Counted from the stretch's first letter, positions 1-5,977 are shown. The stretch is 5,977 nt of DNA from Clostridiales bacterium (GCA_012728445.1 JAAYFA010000391.1:1-5977); one strand, 5' to 3'. Translations and numbers: made by a program. The notes: generated by a model from the sequence alone, not told the origin.

Positions 1-1599
1 GCGTTTAATTGTGTGCTGATTGGTCAGGGTGCCGCGGTGCAGTTCCAAGTACAACTCGCCCGTGAAGGTGTTCGGGTTCACGACGGTTGATTCAATAAAC
101 TTCATCGCGTCGCTCACAAGCATATGCTCCGCTTTTGGCACACCGTTTAAGTCCTTGCAGCGCGCAGCCAGTTCAATCATTTCAAACTGCGGGCCGCCGC
201 CACCGTCGCCATAGCCATAGGCACAAATTCGTTTGTCGGTCACGGTCGTTTCTCTAATGGTTTCGCCGTAGCCTTCTTTGAGCTGTTTGGTGAGCGTTTC
301 GGCATCGGGCGGGCAATGGGTGGTGTTAAAGTGCGTGAACACCTTGGTGCCGTCGAGCCCTTGCCAATAGAACGTATCGTAAGGAAATGGATTTGTATCG
401 TTCCAGCCGATTTTAGTCGTGAGGAAATAATCCACACCGCAGCTTTTCATAATCTGCGGGATGGCGGCACTGTAGCCAAAAGTATCCGGCAGCCAAAAGC
501 AGTCGGAGGTATAATTAAAATGCTTGCGCGTAAAGCGCTGACCCCACAGGAACTGCCTGACCATAGATTCGCCCGAGGTAATGTTACAGTCACATTCCAC
601 CCAGACGCCACCGTTTGGTTCGTACCGGCCCTCGGCGACAAGCGCCTTAAGGCGCTCAAATAACTGCGGATAGTGTGTCAAAATCATATCGCCATGGCAG
701 GCGGAGCTTTGAATGAATTTATACTCCGGGTATTGTTCCATTAGACTGACTTGGTTGGAATAGGTGCGTGCGCACTTCTTGATTGTTTCGTCAATATGCC
801 AAAGCCAAGCGGTATCCATATGCGAATGACCGATGACGGCGGCAAACGGGGCGCCTTCGGCATTTTTAACTTCAAGCACTTTTTTCATATGAGGATGCGC
901 TTGGCGAACGGCATCGAAAAATGTCTGCGGGTCCGTATCGGCAAAAGAGTAGTACAGCACTTTGTGCATTTCATACAGGGCATTAACGGCTTCGGCACGG
1001 CGGAAGCTGTCCGCAGGCAGGATTTTGACCAACTGATTGAGGGTGACCAAATCAAAGTAGAACTCCTGAATTTCCAAGTTTTTGGTGCAGACGTCGATGC
1101 CGTTGTAGGCAAAGTCATAGTCGAGCAGCGCCTCTTCTTCCAGCGGCATACAGCCTTTGTAGGCATGACCGGCATAGTATTCGACAGCGATGTCCATCAC
1201 GTCCCCCGCGGTGGGGGCTTTTTTTATTAAATCACAGTAATGGTTGCCGTGGCCGGTGAAAACAATTTTAGAGGCAAAAGTGCCAAATGGCTCGCCGTTG
1301 ACCCAAAGCAACGCTTCGTAGCCGCCAATATGCGGGCGAACATACAGGTCCTGCCCGGCAAGGTCTGCGGGAACGGTATAGCGGGCGGTAAACCAGCAGT
1401 AAGCACCCTCCCCGCCCCAAATCCAGCCTTTTTCAATGTTTGTAAAGAGAGAAGCGTCAGGTATTTGATGGTGTTGCTCTGTTGTCAAATAAGCCGTACA
1501 TTCCAGCTCGTCTACTTTCTCGAAAATAAACGGCTCGATGGTCGATTCAAATCTTTTGAGTTTACCGAGCATACGCTCGATTTGTTTGTCTGTAAGCAT
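1..1599 (-). CDS. GH38 family alpha-mannosidase, N-terminal 533 residues (cut by left edge)
   Basis: Glycoside hydrolase family 38 enzymes are retaining, zinc-dependent alpha-mannosidases. The frame is open from ATG 1599 to the window edge without a stop. Residues 1-250 form an N-terminal domain with a beta-sandwich-like stretch (LLWVNGEPFG, about 97-106). The catalytic domain opens with GHSHMDTAWLW; by analogy with Drosophila Golgi mannosidase II, His260 and Asp262 would bind zinc. WLPDTFGYSAAIPQI carries the expected nucleophile Asp372. YGYGDGGGG (Asp465) is a candidate acid/base region, and ELYLELHRGT lies at 515-524. The last zinc-binding His and the C-terminal beta domains would lie beyond the left edge; long bacterial members have about 1000 residues. 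The start is supported by an AAAGGAA site 7-8 nt upstream. No signal peptide is seen, so a cytoplasmic enzyme acting on imported mannosides is likely. Family call is firm; the substrate is not determined. Confidence 0.95.
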   Translation of the reverse strand, partial: MLTDKQIERMLGKLKRFESTIEPFIFEKVDELECTAYLTTEQHHQIPDASLFTNIEKGWIWGGEGAYCWFTARYTVPADLAGQDLYVRPHIGGYEALLWVNGEPFGTFASKIVFTGHGNHYCDLIKKAPTAGDVMDIAVEYYAGHAYKGCMPLEEEALLDYDFAYNGIDVCTKNLEIQEFYFDLVTLNQLVKILPADSFRRAEAVNALYEMHKVLYYSFADTDPQTFFDAVRQAHPHMKKVLEVKNAEGAPFAAVIGHSHMDTAWLWHIDETIKKCARTYSNQVSLMEQYPEYKFIQSSACHGDMILTHYPQLFERLKALVAEGRYEPNGGVWVECDCNITSGESMVRQFLWGQRFTRKHFNYTSDCFWLPDTFGYSAAIPQIMKSCGVDYFLTTKIGWNDTNPFPYDTFYWQGLDGTKVFTHFNTTHCPPDAETLTKQLKEGYGETIRETTVTDKRICAYGYGDGGGGPQFEMIELAARCKDLNGVPKAEHMLVSDAMKFIESTVVNPNTFTGELYLELHRGTLTNQHTIKR

Positions 1600-1655
1600 A
1601 TTTCAATTCCTTTATTTAAACGGTTGGTGGTCGGTGAACAAATAAACCGGTAGGG

Positions 1656-1721
1656 GTGCGCATTGTGCGTCCGAAGAAAAAACAATGTCATTTCATTTGG
1701 ATGATGCGACAAAATGCGCAC
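1656..1721. repeat. Inverted repeat with 8-nt arms GTGCGCAT / ATGCGCAC
   Basis: The arms at 1656-1663 and 1714-1721 are exact reverse complements separated by 50 nt. Each contains the self-complementary core TGCGCA, and the right arm overlaps a perfect GCACGTGC palindrome (1718-1725). A further GTGCG copy beside the left arm (1665-1669) offers an alternative partner for part of the right arm. The position, 57-122 nt before the GH38 start, would suit a pair of operator half-sites or an RNA leader structure. No regulator is identified. Confidence 0.4.
1677..1711 (-). terminator. Weak terminator-like hairpin downstream of the oxidoreductase gene
   Basis: In the minus-strand transcript, TGTCG pairs with TGACA (one G-U), followed by a 2x2 internal mismatch, a TCAT/ATGA stem and a CCAA loop. 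The hairpin spans 1686-1711; three nt later comes a run of six U (plus-strand A-run 1677-1682). It lies about 80 nt after the oxidoreductase stop codon. The stem is AT-rich and interrupted, so termination would be partial at best. It sits inside the 1656-1721 inverted repeat, which could compete with it. Confidence 0.3.
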
Positions 1722-1791
1722 GTGCAATACACGGAACCATGCGAAACAGATGCTACCCGTTTTCTTTTTAAAACAGGTTTTATGCGATATT

Positions 1792-2880
1792 TTACAGCAC
1801 AACCTCTTTCCCGGTTGCGGCGGATTCATAAATACCCGTGAGTATTTTTATCATATTGACGCCTTGTTCGATTTTAAAAACAGGCTCGACTCCTTTGGCG
1901 ACAACATCTACAAAGTGGTTGATGTTCGCCTCGTGCCCTTGCATGTTATGAAAAATACCGGAGTCAAACTTTTTCGCTTGGGCGTTGTATTTCCATCTAT
2001 CGAGCGCGGTGTTTTTCTTTTCATCATAAATATTGATGATGTCATTTTTCCACTCCAGGCCTTTTTTGCTGCCTCTGAGTTCAATGAATCTGGCTTCACT
2101 TTTGATGTTGGAAGCCCAGCTGAACTCGATTTGCAGGCTCGCGCCGTTATCGAACTTAATAAACCCGAGCGCCAAATCTTCTACATCATAGACGCCGTCG
2201 GTTTTTGCTTCGCCGAACTTGGCGTGGACGGAATCGGCCTTATCGGAACTTTCCGCGAATTTGCTGTAGGTGCAACCGGAAACGGAAACGGCGTTCGGGT
2301 TCCCCATCAAGTAAATCGCAAGGTCAATCATATGCACGCCCAAATCAATCAGCGGGCCGCCGCCGGAGAGCTCCTTTGTTGTAAACCAGCCGCCTTTGCC
2401 GGGGATGCCTCTTTTCCTGATCCAACCGCATCTGCCGGCGTAAATTTCGCCCGCTTGTCCGCTTGCGGCAATATGCTTCAAATACTGTGAATTATAGGTA
2501 TAGCGGTTGTTGCGAATAACCATCAACTTCTTGCCGGACTTTTGTTCGGCTTCCTGCATTTTGAGGACATCTTCCACACTGATGGCATCCGGCTTTTCGC
2601 ACAGCGCATTCGAGCCGGCGTTCAGCGCATAGCAGGCAATGGGGCTGTGCAGGTAGTTTGGTGTACAAACGTCAACAATGTCGAGCTTTTCCTTGTCAAT
2701 CATCTCTTTATAGTCTTTATAACATTTTATATCGGGTGAAAAGACCGATTTCGCTTTTTCAAGCTTTTCGGGGTTGATGTCACACACCGCGACCACCGAA
2801 ACATTGGCAATCTTTTTCCACGCAGACACGTGCGGGCCCTGCGCAATTCCACCGAAACCTACAATACCGACTTTTAACAT
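1792..2880 (-). CDS. Gfo/Idh/MocA family NAD(P)-dependent oxidoreductase
   Basis: This 362-residue cytoplasmic enzyme belongs to the family of glucose-fructose oxidoreductase and inositol 2-dehydrogenase, which oxidise or reduce hydroxyls of sugars, inositols and glycosides with a nicotinamide cofactor. The Rossmann domain opens with VGIVGFGGIA (G8, G10, A13), and Asp34 after strand 2 suggests NAD(H) preference. CEKP gives the family Lys96. The second domain contains GGGPLIDLGVHMID, with Asp179 and His183 completing the usual catalytic set. Length is typical for the family. I start at ATG 2880 rather than an in-frame ATG at 2904, because an excellent GGAGG site lies between them and the Rossmann motif then begins at residue 4. 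It follows the iron-sulfur gene by 33 nt and precedes GH38, suggesting sugar or glycoside metabolism. The exact substrate cannot be read from sequence. Confidence 0.95.
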   Translation of the reverse strand: MLKVGIVGFGGIAQGPHVSAWKKIANVSVVAVCDINPEKLEKAKSVFSPDIKCYKDYKEMIDKEKLDIVDVCTPNYLHSPIACYALNAGSNALCEKPDAISVEDVLKMQEAEQKSGKKLMVIRNNRYTYNSQYLKHIAASGQAGEIYAGRCGWIRKRGIPGKGGWFTTKELSGGGPLIDLGVHMIDLAIYLMGNPNAVSVSGCTYSKFAESSDKADSVHAKFGEAKTDGVYDVEDLALGFIKFDNGASLQIEFSWASNIKSEARFIELRGSKKGLEWKNDIINIYDEKKNTALDRWKYNAQAKKFDSGIFHNMQGHEANINHFVDVVAKGVEPVFKIEQGVNMIKILTGIYESAATGKEVVL

Positions 2881-2888
2881 ACACTTTT

Positions 2889-2895
2889 CCTCCTT
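2889..2895 (-). promoter_or_regulatory. Ribosome binding site that fixes the oxidoreductase start
   Basis: On the minus strand the sequence reads AAGGAGG, 8 nt before ATG 2880. It lies inside the eight extra codons that a start at 2904 would require, so it argues for the shorter protein. Confidence 0.85.
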
Positions 2896-2913
2896 GATGA
2901 TCATTTGTGAATT

Positions 2914-3582
2914 TTATTTTTTGCTACGCGGGCAGACGGCTATACAGATGCCACAAACTGCGCCGCGGCCGATTTTGTTAAAGTTCTTTTTCATATACTC
3001 ACTGCATTTTTCCGGCAATAAATAAACATCATCATCCTGTTCAATCGACCACTCACGCCCGATAATTGCATTGGCGGGGCAAGCGACGACGCAAAGATTG
3101 CAGTCTTTGCACGGCGAAACCGGCACATGGACCTCGGTTTCAAACGCACAATCGGTAAAAATCGTACCCAGTCGCACCTGCGCGCCATAGAGATTGTGTA
3201 AAAACAAGGTGTTTTTGCCTATACTGCCAAGCCCTGCAAAGCAAGCAACTTTTTTGTGCGAGTACCGCCCGGCATAGTTCCAGCCTTTGTCGTTGATGCT
3301 TTGGGATGCAGCAACGGGGATATATTTATAGCCGGCCTTGTCCAAAAACAACCCGGCTTTCAGCAAGAGCTGGTCAATAAATGCGTTTACGGTTCTGTAG
3401 TGGTGAAAATAGGTGTGCGTAGGCCCTTCATTAATTTCGTCAATGATCGCTTCGGAAAGCTTGACCACGATGCTCACCGCATAACGGCACTCCCCAAAAC
3501 CGGCTTCGTCAATATGGGCAAAGCCCACATCGGTCGCGCCGTTGTCCAACAAAAATTGTTTTAGTTTGTCTTGAAAAGTCAT
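2914..3582 (-). CDS. Short QueG-like protein with two 4Fe-4S cluster motifs
   Basis: The 222-residue product has two ferredoxin-type motifs: C158-x2-C161-x2-C164-x3-C168-P, and C193 followed by C210-x2-C213-x3-C217-P. This spacing matches the double-cluster domain of epoxyqueuosine reductase QueG and reductive dehalogenases. FAGLGSIGKNTL (115-126) resembles the conserved QueG segment before the clusters. Full QueG enzymes are about 310-390 residues and many carry C-terminal HEAT-like repeats; this one ends five residues after its last cysteine. It therefore looks like one of the short QueG-like proteins often labelled epoxyqueuosine reductase without proof. Two clusters suggest electron transfer; cobalamin binding is possible but not visible. 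No signal peptide or membrane segment is seen. A GGAG site lies 5 nt before ATG 3582, and the gene begins 19 nt after protein B ends, so it is probably co-transcribed. Confidence 0.85.
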   Translation of the reverse strand: MTFQDKLKQFLLDNGATDVGFAHIDEAGFGECRYAVSIVVKLSEAIIDEINEGPTHTYFHHYRTVNAFIDQLLLKAGLFLDKAGYKYIPVAASQSINDKGWNYAGRYSHKKVACFAGLGSIGKNTLFLHNLYGAQVRLGTIFTDCAFETEVHVPVSPCKDCNLCVVACPANAIIGREWSIEQDDDVYLLPEKCSEYMKKNFNKIGRGAVCGICIAVCPRSKK

Positions 3583-3601
3583 CGTCTCTCCGTTTACAAA
3601 A

Positions 3602-4159
3602 TCAATTCTCGACAGTTATGCTCAGGGATCCGCCCGTTTCCCCTGCGCGGACGCCGTCGGCGTTATAGGCGACTACCTTATAACCGCACTCATATTCGCC
3701 CTTCTTCAGTTTCTTTTTCAGCTTATCCTTCAGGATATACTCGCCCGGCTTCAGTGTTGGTGACGTATAAATCGGTGTACTATCCATTGCATAAAAAGTA
3801 AAATCCATGTCAAACTCACTGGCCTTAGGGTTTTCCAGCATGATATCACCCTGCGAATAGCCGTCGCTGAAGGTTACCGTCTTGTTGATACGAAAACGAA
3901 TCTCCCCTGCCGGAATGTTTTCAACATCCGCAAGTCCATCGCTGATGGGAATTGTACCGATTTTCACTTCTCCGCGCGGCACAAACAGCCCGCCGACCAT
4001 ATTAAAAAAGCCAACCTTCGTCAAGAGGACGGCAAGCAAAATCAACGCTATGCATGCCGTCACCGAAATGATTATTATTTTATTTTGAGAGATTAGGTCG
4101 ACAATTCTCTTCGACTTATTCTCCGGTTTGCTCGACTGTTTCTTGTGTGCCTTGCTCAT
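3602..4159 (-). CDS. Single-pass membrane protein B with extracytoplasmic beta-rich domain
   Basis: I do not recognise a named family. The 185-residue product has a basic N-terminus (1-27), one membrane segment (about 28-48, rich in I, V, A, L), a linker, and a beta-rich domain (about 85-184). The positive-inside rule places the C-terminal domain outside the cytoplasm. The domain has landmarks MLENP (107-111), PIYTS (129-133), LKPGEY (136-141), a Lys-rich KDKLKKKLKKGEYE stretch (144-157) and VVAYN (162-166). These align in order with the C-terminal domain of the upstream gene, so A and B appear paralogous there. I start at ATG 4159: GGTGA lies 6 nt upstream, whereas for the in-frame TTG at 4165 that site would abut the start codon. 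The gene overlaps A by 44 nt, which suggests translational coupling. It carries no enzyme motif; an envelope-associated or structural role is inference. Confidence 0.85.
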   Translation of the reverse strand: MSKAHKKQSSKPENKSKRIVDLISQNKIIIISVTACIALILLAVLLTKVGFFNMVGGLFVPRGEVKIGTIPISDGLADVENIPAGEIRFRINKTVTFSDGYSQGDIMLENPKASEFDMDFTFYAMDSTPIYTSPTLKPGEYILKDKLKKKLKKGEYECGYKVVAYNADGVRAGETGGSLSITVEN

Positions 4160-5753
4160 TGCCAATCACCAACTTAAATTTCATATGTTGAACGCCGATA
4201 TTCTTAAAGGTTACGGGGTCGTAGCCGGCAACGACGACTCTTAACTCGTAGGTGCCGTAAGGCATCGTGTCGAACAATTTTATAGAGGGCAAATATTTAC
4301 CCGGTCTGATCCCCATGGAGCGGTAGACGATTGTATCGTCATTTAGTATTGTTACTATAAAATCACATTTGTTTGTATCCGGATTCCCTAAAATAAGGGG
4401 GAATTGGTCATACCATTCTTCAATCATAAACTCGTTGTTCGCAAAAAACTTGAATGCCCGCGTATCGCCTTTCGCCTTTGTGTCTTTTGCCTTTTGCAGC
4501 TGTTGTTCCGGCTCGGCCTCAATATCTCGCACATTGACCGACACTTCGGTTATGCCTTTATATTCCGGCACCGCTTTTTCGGGCGGATTATATGAAAAAA
4601 TTGACACGCCTATCGCAACGACAGCAAGCAATACAACACCTGCGGCTACGATCATAACAGCTTGTCTTGCTTTCAGCGACATTTTTTCGGATTTTTCTTT
4701 AACAACAGAAGTCCGTCGGGTTGTGAAGTTTGCGGCCGTGGCTTTTGCCGGCTTCTTTGGTCCGGATTCTTTCTTTGGTTTCTCGGGTTTTTGTTTTTTT
4801 ACGGGAGGAGGCTCAAGAACCTTTTCTTCCACCATATTGTTAGCTTGTGTCGTTTCGGTATTGTTATCTGCTACCGTCTCCTCAACGGGTTCTATAGCTT
4901 TGAAAAGAGCGCTGTGAACAAGGTTTGCTATCGGGTTTTTCGTTATATCGGAAGTTTCGGGTTGCGCAATGCCCTCCGTGGCAATTTCGTCTGTCACATC
5001 CTCGGTTGTTTCGATGTCCTGCGTCGTTTCTTCCGGCTTGGACAGTGCCGAGCGCACAAGGTCAGCGATGGACAATGAGTCTTGCTGCGCGACATGAGCG
5101 CTGTCCCTTGTGGCGAGATGGTCTTCAACCGGCTCCATCTCCCCCGGAACGCCATGGGAGTCGTTCATCACTTCTTCGACAGGAGCAAGGTCTTTCGGTA
5201 TATTTTCTTCCGTTAAAACTATTTTAGCCGAAACGGCTTCAGTTTCCGTTTCGGCGACTCTATTTATGACGGCAGGCGCAGTCTCGCTTTCCGGTTTTAA
5301 GACAGTTGCCGGCTTCTTTTGTGCCTGTGTTTTTTTCTGCTCTTTTGGTTTATCTGCCTTTGTTTGAGCCGTCTTTTCTTTGTTTGCTTTTTTAACTGAA
5401 TGTTGGGTCGGTTCTTCCCTGCCCTTTTTCTTGACCTGTTCTGCTTTTTTCTCACGATCTTTTAGTTTTTGGATTTTCTCTTGTCGCTTTTTTTGAGCGG
5501 CTTCGCGCTTTTCTTTTTCTTGCTTTTCTTTGAGGCGCTGTTTTTCCTTTGCTTTTTCCTGCTTCGCGCGTTGTTTATCTTTTTTATGGTCTGCTGCGGT
5601 TTTCGGTTTTTGGGGTGTTTTCTTTATTTCACTCCCCGTAGCCTGCGCAGTCTTTTTTTGTTCAACTACTTCTTTACGTGCAAGCGCCGCGCGTTCTTTG
5701 TTCTTTTTTTCGTTCTTCTTTTTAGCCGCGGTCTTTTTGCTTTTTTTTGCCAT
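4116..5753 (-). CDS. Membrane protein A with long charge-patterned cytoplasmic tail and extracytoplasmic beta-rich domain
   Basis: This 545-residue protein is unrecognised as a named family. Residues 1-150 are Lys/Glu/Gln/Ala-rich (by hand count 49 Lys and 8 Arg against 22 acidic); about 55-110 looks like a coiled coil or single stable helix. Residues 151-310 are acidic (36 Asp/Glu against 9 Lys/Arg) and probably disordered, with repeated PVE[ED] (191, 208, 289) and IAxLVxSALxK motifs. A Pro/Lys-rich basic stretch (314-361) precedes a membrane segment (about 364-388). The remainder, with LGNP (455-458), IVYRS (475-479), IRPGKY (482-487), YGTYEL (499-504) and VVVAGYD (506-512), matches the domain of protein B. 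Basic flanks imply cytoplasmic N-terminus and external C-terminus. AGGAG lies 7 nt before ATG 5753, and the gene starts 37 nt after the preceding stop. TolA-like long-tailed proteins are similar in style only. Confidence 0.85.
   Translation of the reverse strand: MAKKSKKTAAKKKNEKKNKERAALARKEVVEQKKTAQATGSEIKKTPQKPKTAADHKKDKQRAKQEKAKEKQRLKEKQEKEKREAAQKKRQEKIQKLKDREKKAEQVKKKGREEPTQHSVKKANKEKTAQTKADKPKEQKKTQAQKKPATVLKPESETAPAVINRVAETETEAVSAKIVLTEENIPKDLAPVEEVMNDSHGVPGEMEPVEDHLATRDSAHVAQQDSLSIADLVRSALSKPEETTQDIETTEDVTDEIATEGIAQPETSDITKNPIANLVHSALFKAIEPVEETVADNNTETTQANNMVEEKVLEPPPVKKQKPEKPKKESGPKKPAKATAANFTTRRTSVVKEKSEKMSLKARQAVMIVAAGVVLLAVVAIGVSIFSYNPPEKAVPEYKGITEVSVNVRDIEAEPEQQLQKAKDTKAKGDTRAFKFFANNEFMIEEWYDQFPLILGNPDTNKCDFIVTILNDDTIVYRSMGIRPGKYLPSIKLFDTMPYGTYELRVVVAGYDPVTFKNIGVQHMKFKLVIGNEQGTQETVEQTGE
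4899..4931 (-). repeat. Second copy of the IAxLVxSALxK motif in protein A
   Basis: Residues 275-285 read IANLVHSALFK. Seven positions match the other copy, 46 residues upstream in the protein. The motif would form a short amphipathic helix inside an otherwise low-complexity acidic region. Confidence 0.7.
5037..5069 (-). repeat. First copy of the IAxLVxSALxK motif in protein A
   Basis: Residues 229-239 read IADLVRSALSK. The two copies have diverged at the DNA level while keeping the same hydrophobic pattern and Ser-Ala-Leu core, which suggests selection on the peptide rather than a recent duplication. Confidence 0.7.
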
Positions 5754-5790
5754 TTGCCTTCTCCTATCAGACGGTTGTCTTGACCGCAGT

Positions 5791-5977
5791 TTATGGTTCA
5801 GCAGATATCCACGGGAGACGTTCTATCCCCCAGAACTGCGGGTAACGGTTAACCTGAACCGCTTCAAGGGTAATAGCAATCTTCAAATTCACAGTGCCCC
5901 GCGGAACTACAGCCGCTAGTTTGGTTGCAAATTGGGTTGGATTGGGGTCGGCAATGATCACCGGAATGTTCACATAC
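5791..5977 (-). CDS. C-terminal end of an unrecognised protein (cut by right edge)
   Basis: The minus-strand frame is open from the right edge to a TAA at 5791-5793 and gives 61 residues, beginning YVNIPVIIADPNP and ending RLPWISAEP. It probably continues beyond the window, so an internal GTG at 5973 should not be taken as the start. The visible part alternates hydrophobic residues in a beta-like pattern (VNLKIAITLEAV) and has an aromatic NRYPQFWG segment near the end. I recognise no family. The case for a real gene is that it lies on the operon strand, stops 37 nt before protein A starts, and has protein-like composition, whereas the overlapping plus-strand frame is a low-complexity shadow. 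Confidence 0.6.
   Translation of the reverse strand, partial: YVNIPVIIADPNPTQFATKLAAVVPRGTVNLKIAITLEAVQVNRYPQFWGIERLPWISAEP

Larger units (their letters stand above)
1600..1791. other. Intergenic gap between the oxidoreductase and GH38 genes
   Basis: This 192-nt gap is the largest in the window. It holds the GH38 ribosome binding site at its left end, a long-armed inverted repeat (1656-1721) and a weak hairpin followed by a T-run in the minus-strand transcript (1677-1711). I searched the minus strand for a -35/-10 pair and found none with good matches at 16-18 nt spacing. Whether GH38 has its own promoter is therefore open. No small gene with a convincing start is visible. Confidence 0.6.

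Noticed and set aside
751..1230. A 159-codon plus-strand open frame
   Set aside because: It lies opposite the zinc-binding motif region of GH38, which is clearly coding on the minus strand without a frameshift.
1704..1786. Four ATGCG pentamers (1704, 1714, 1739, 1782) as possible regulator sites
   Set aside because: Spacings of 10, 25 and 43 nt are irregular, flanks differ, and a 5-mer recurs by chance in this distance too easily.
1714..2490. A 258-codon plus-strand open frame opposite the oxidoreductase gene
   Set aside because: The minus strand encodes a full Gfo/Idh/MocA protein with all motifs and an excellent ribosome binding site. The plus-strand product has no recognisable domain.
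2881..2904. Eight-codon N-terminal extension of the oxidoreductase to ATG 2904
   Set aside because: The extension contains the ribosome binding site for ATG 2880, and family members begin a few residues before the Rossmann glycine motif.
4160..4165. TTG start two codons upstream for protein B
   Set aside because: The only ribosome binding site nearby would touch the TTG; it is spaced correctly for ATG 4159.
4369..5919. Several plus-strand frames rich in Phe, Leu, Cys and Ser that resemble membrane proteins
   Set aside because: They are the antisense image of Lys- and Glu-rich codons of protein A; Phe/Leu runs arise from complementing AAA/AAG/GAA. They overlap one another and lack supported starts.

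Overview
The window reads as one compact bacterial gene block with every supported gene on the minus strand, so transcription runs from right to left. Strong AGGAG/GGAGG ribosome binding sites, tight spacing, and the protein families present suggest a Bacillota (Firmicutes) genome, most likely an anaerobic clostridial lineage. That placement is inference from style and gene content; nothing here fixes the species.

Layout in transcription order (right to left): (1) the last 61 residues of an unrecognised protein cut by the right edge (5791-5976). (2) A 545-residue bitopic membrane protein, called protein A below, with a very long charge-patterned N-terminal tail (4116-5753). (3) A smaller bitopic membrane protein, protein B, which overlaps A by 44 nt and carries a domain that looks paralogous to the C-terminal domain of A (3602-4159). 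(4) A short QueG-like protein with two 4Fe-4S cluster motifs, 19 nt after B (2914-3582). (5) A Gfo/Idh/MocA NAD(P)-dependent oxidoreductase, 33 nt further on (1792-2880). (6) A 192-nt intergenic gap holding an inverted repeat and a weak terminator-like hairpin. (7) The N-terminal 533 residues of a GH38 alpha-mannosidase, running off the left edge (1-1599).

Genes 1 to 5 are spaced like one operon. The GH38 gene may be read through from it or form its own unit; I see no convincing promoter in the gap. The Gfo/Idh/MocA oxidoreductase and the GH38 enzyme fit together as sugar or glycan metabolism. The A/B pair is the least explained part. Both are N-in, C-out single-pass proteins by the positive-inside rule, both end in a similar beta-rich domain, and A adds about 360 cytoplasmic residues arranged as a basic block, an acidic block with repeated short motifs, and a second basic block. 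This pair is the best candidate for undescribed biology in the window. No RNA genes, CRISPR arrays, insertion sequences or origins were seen.
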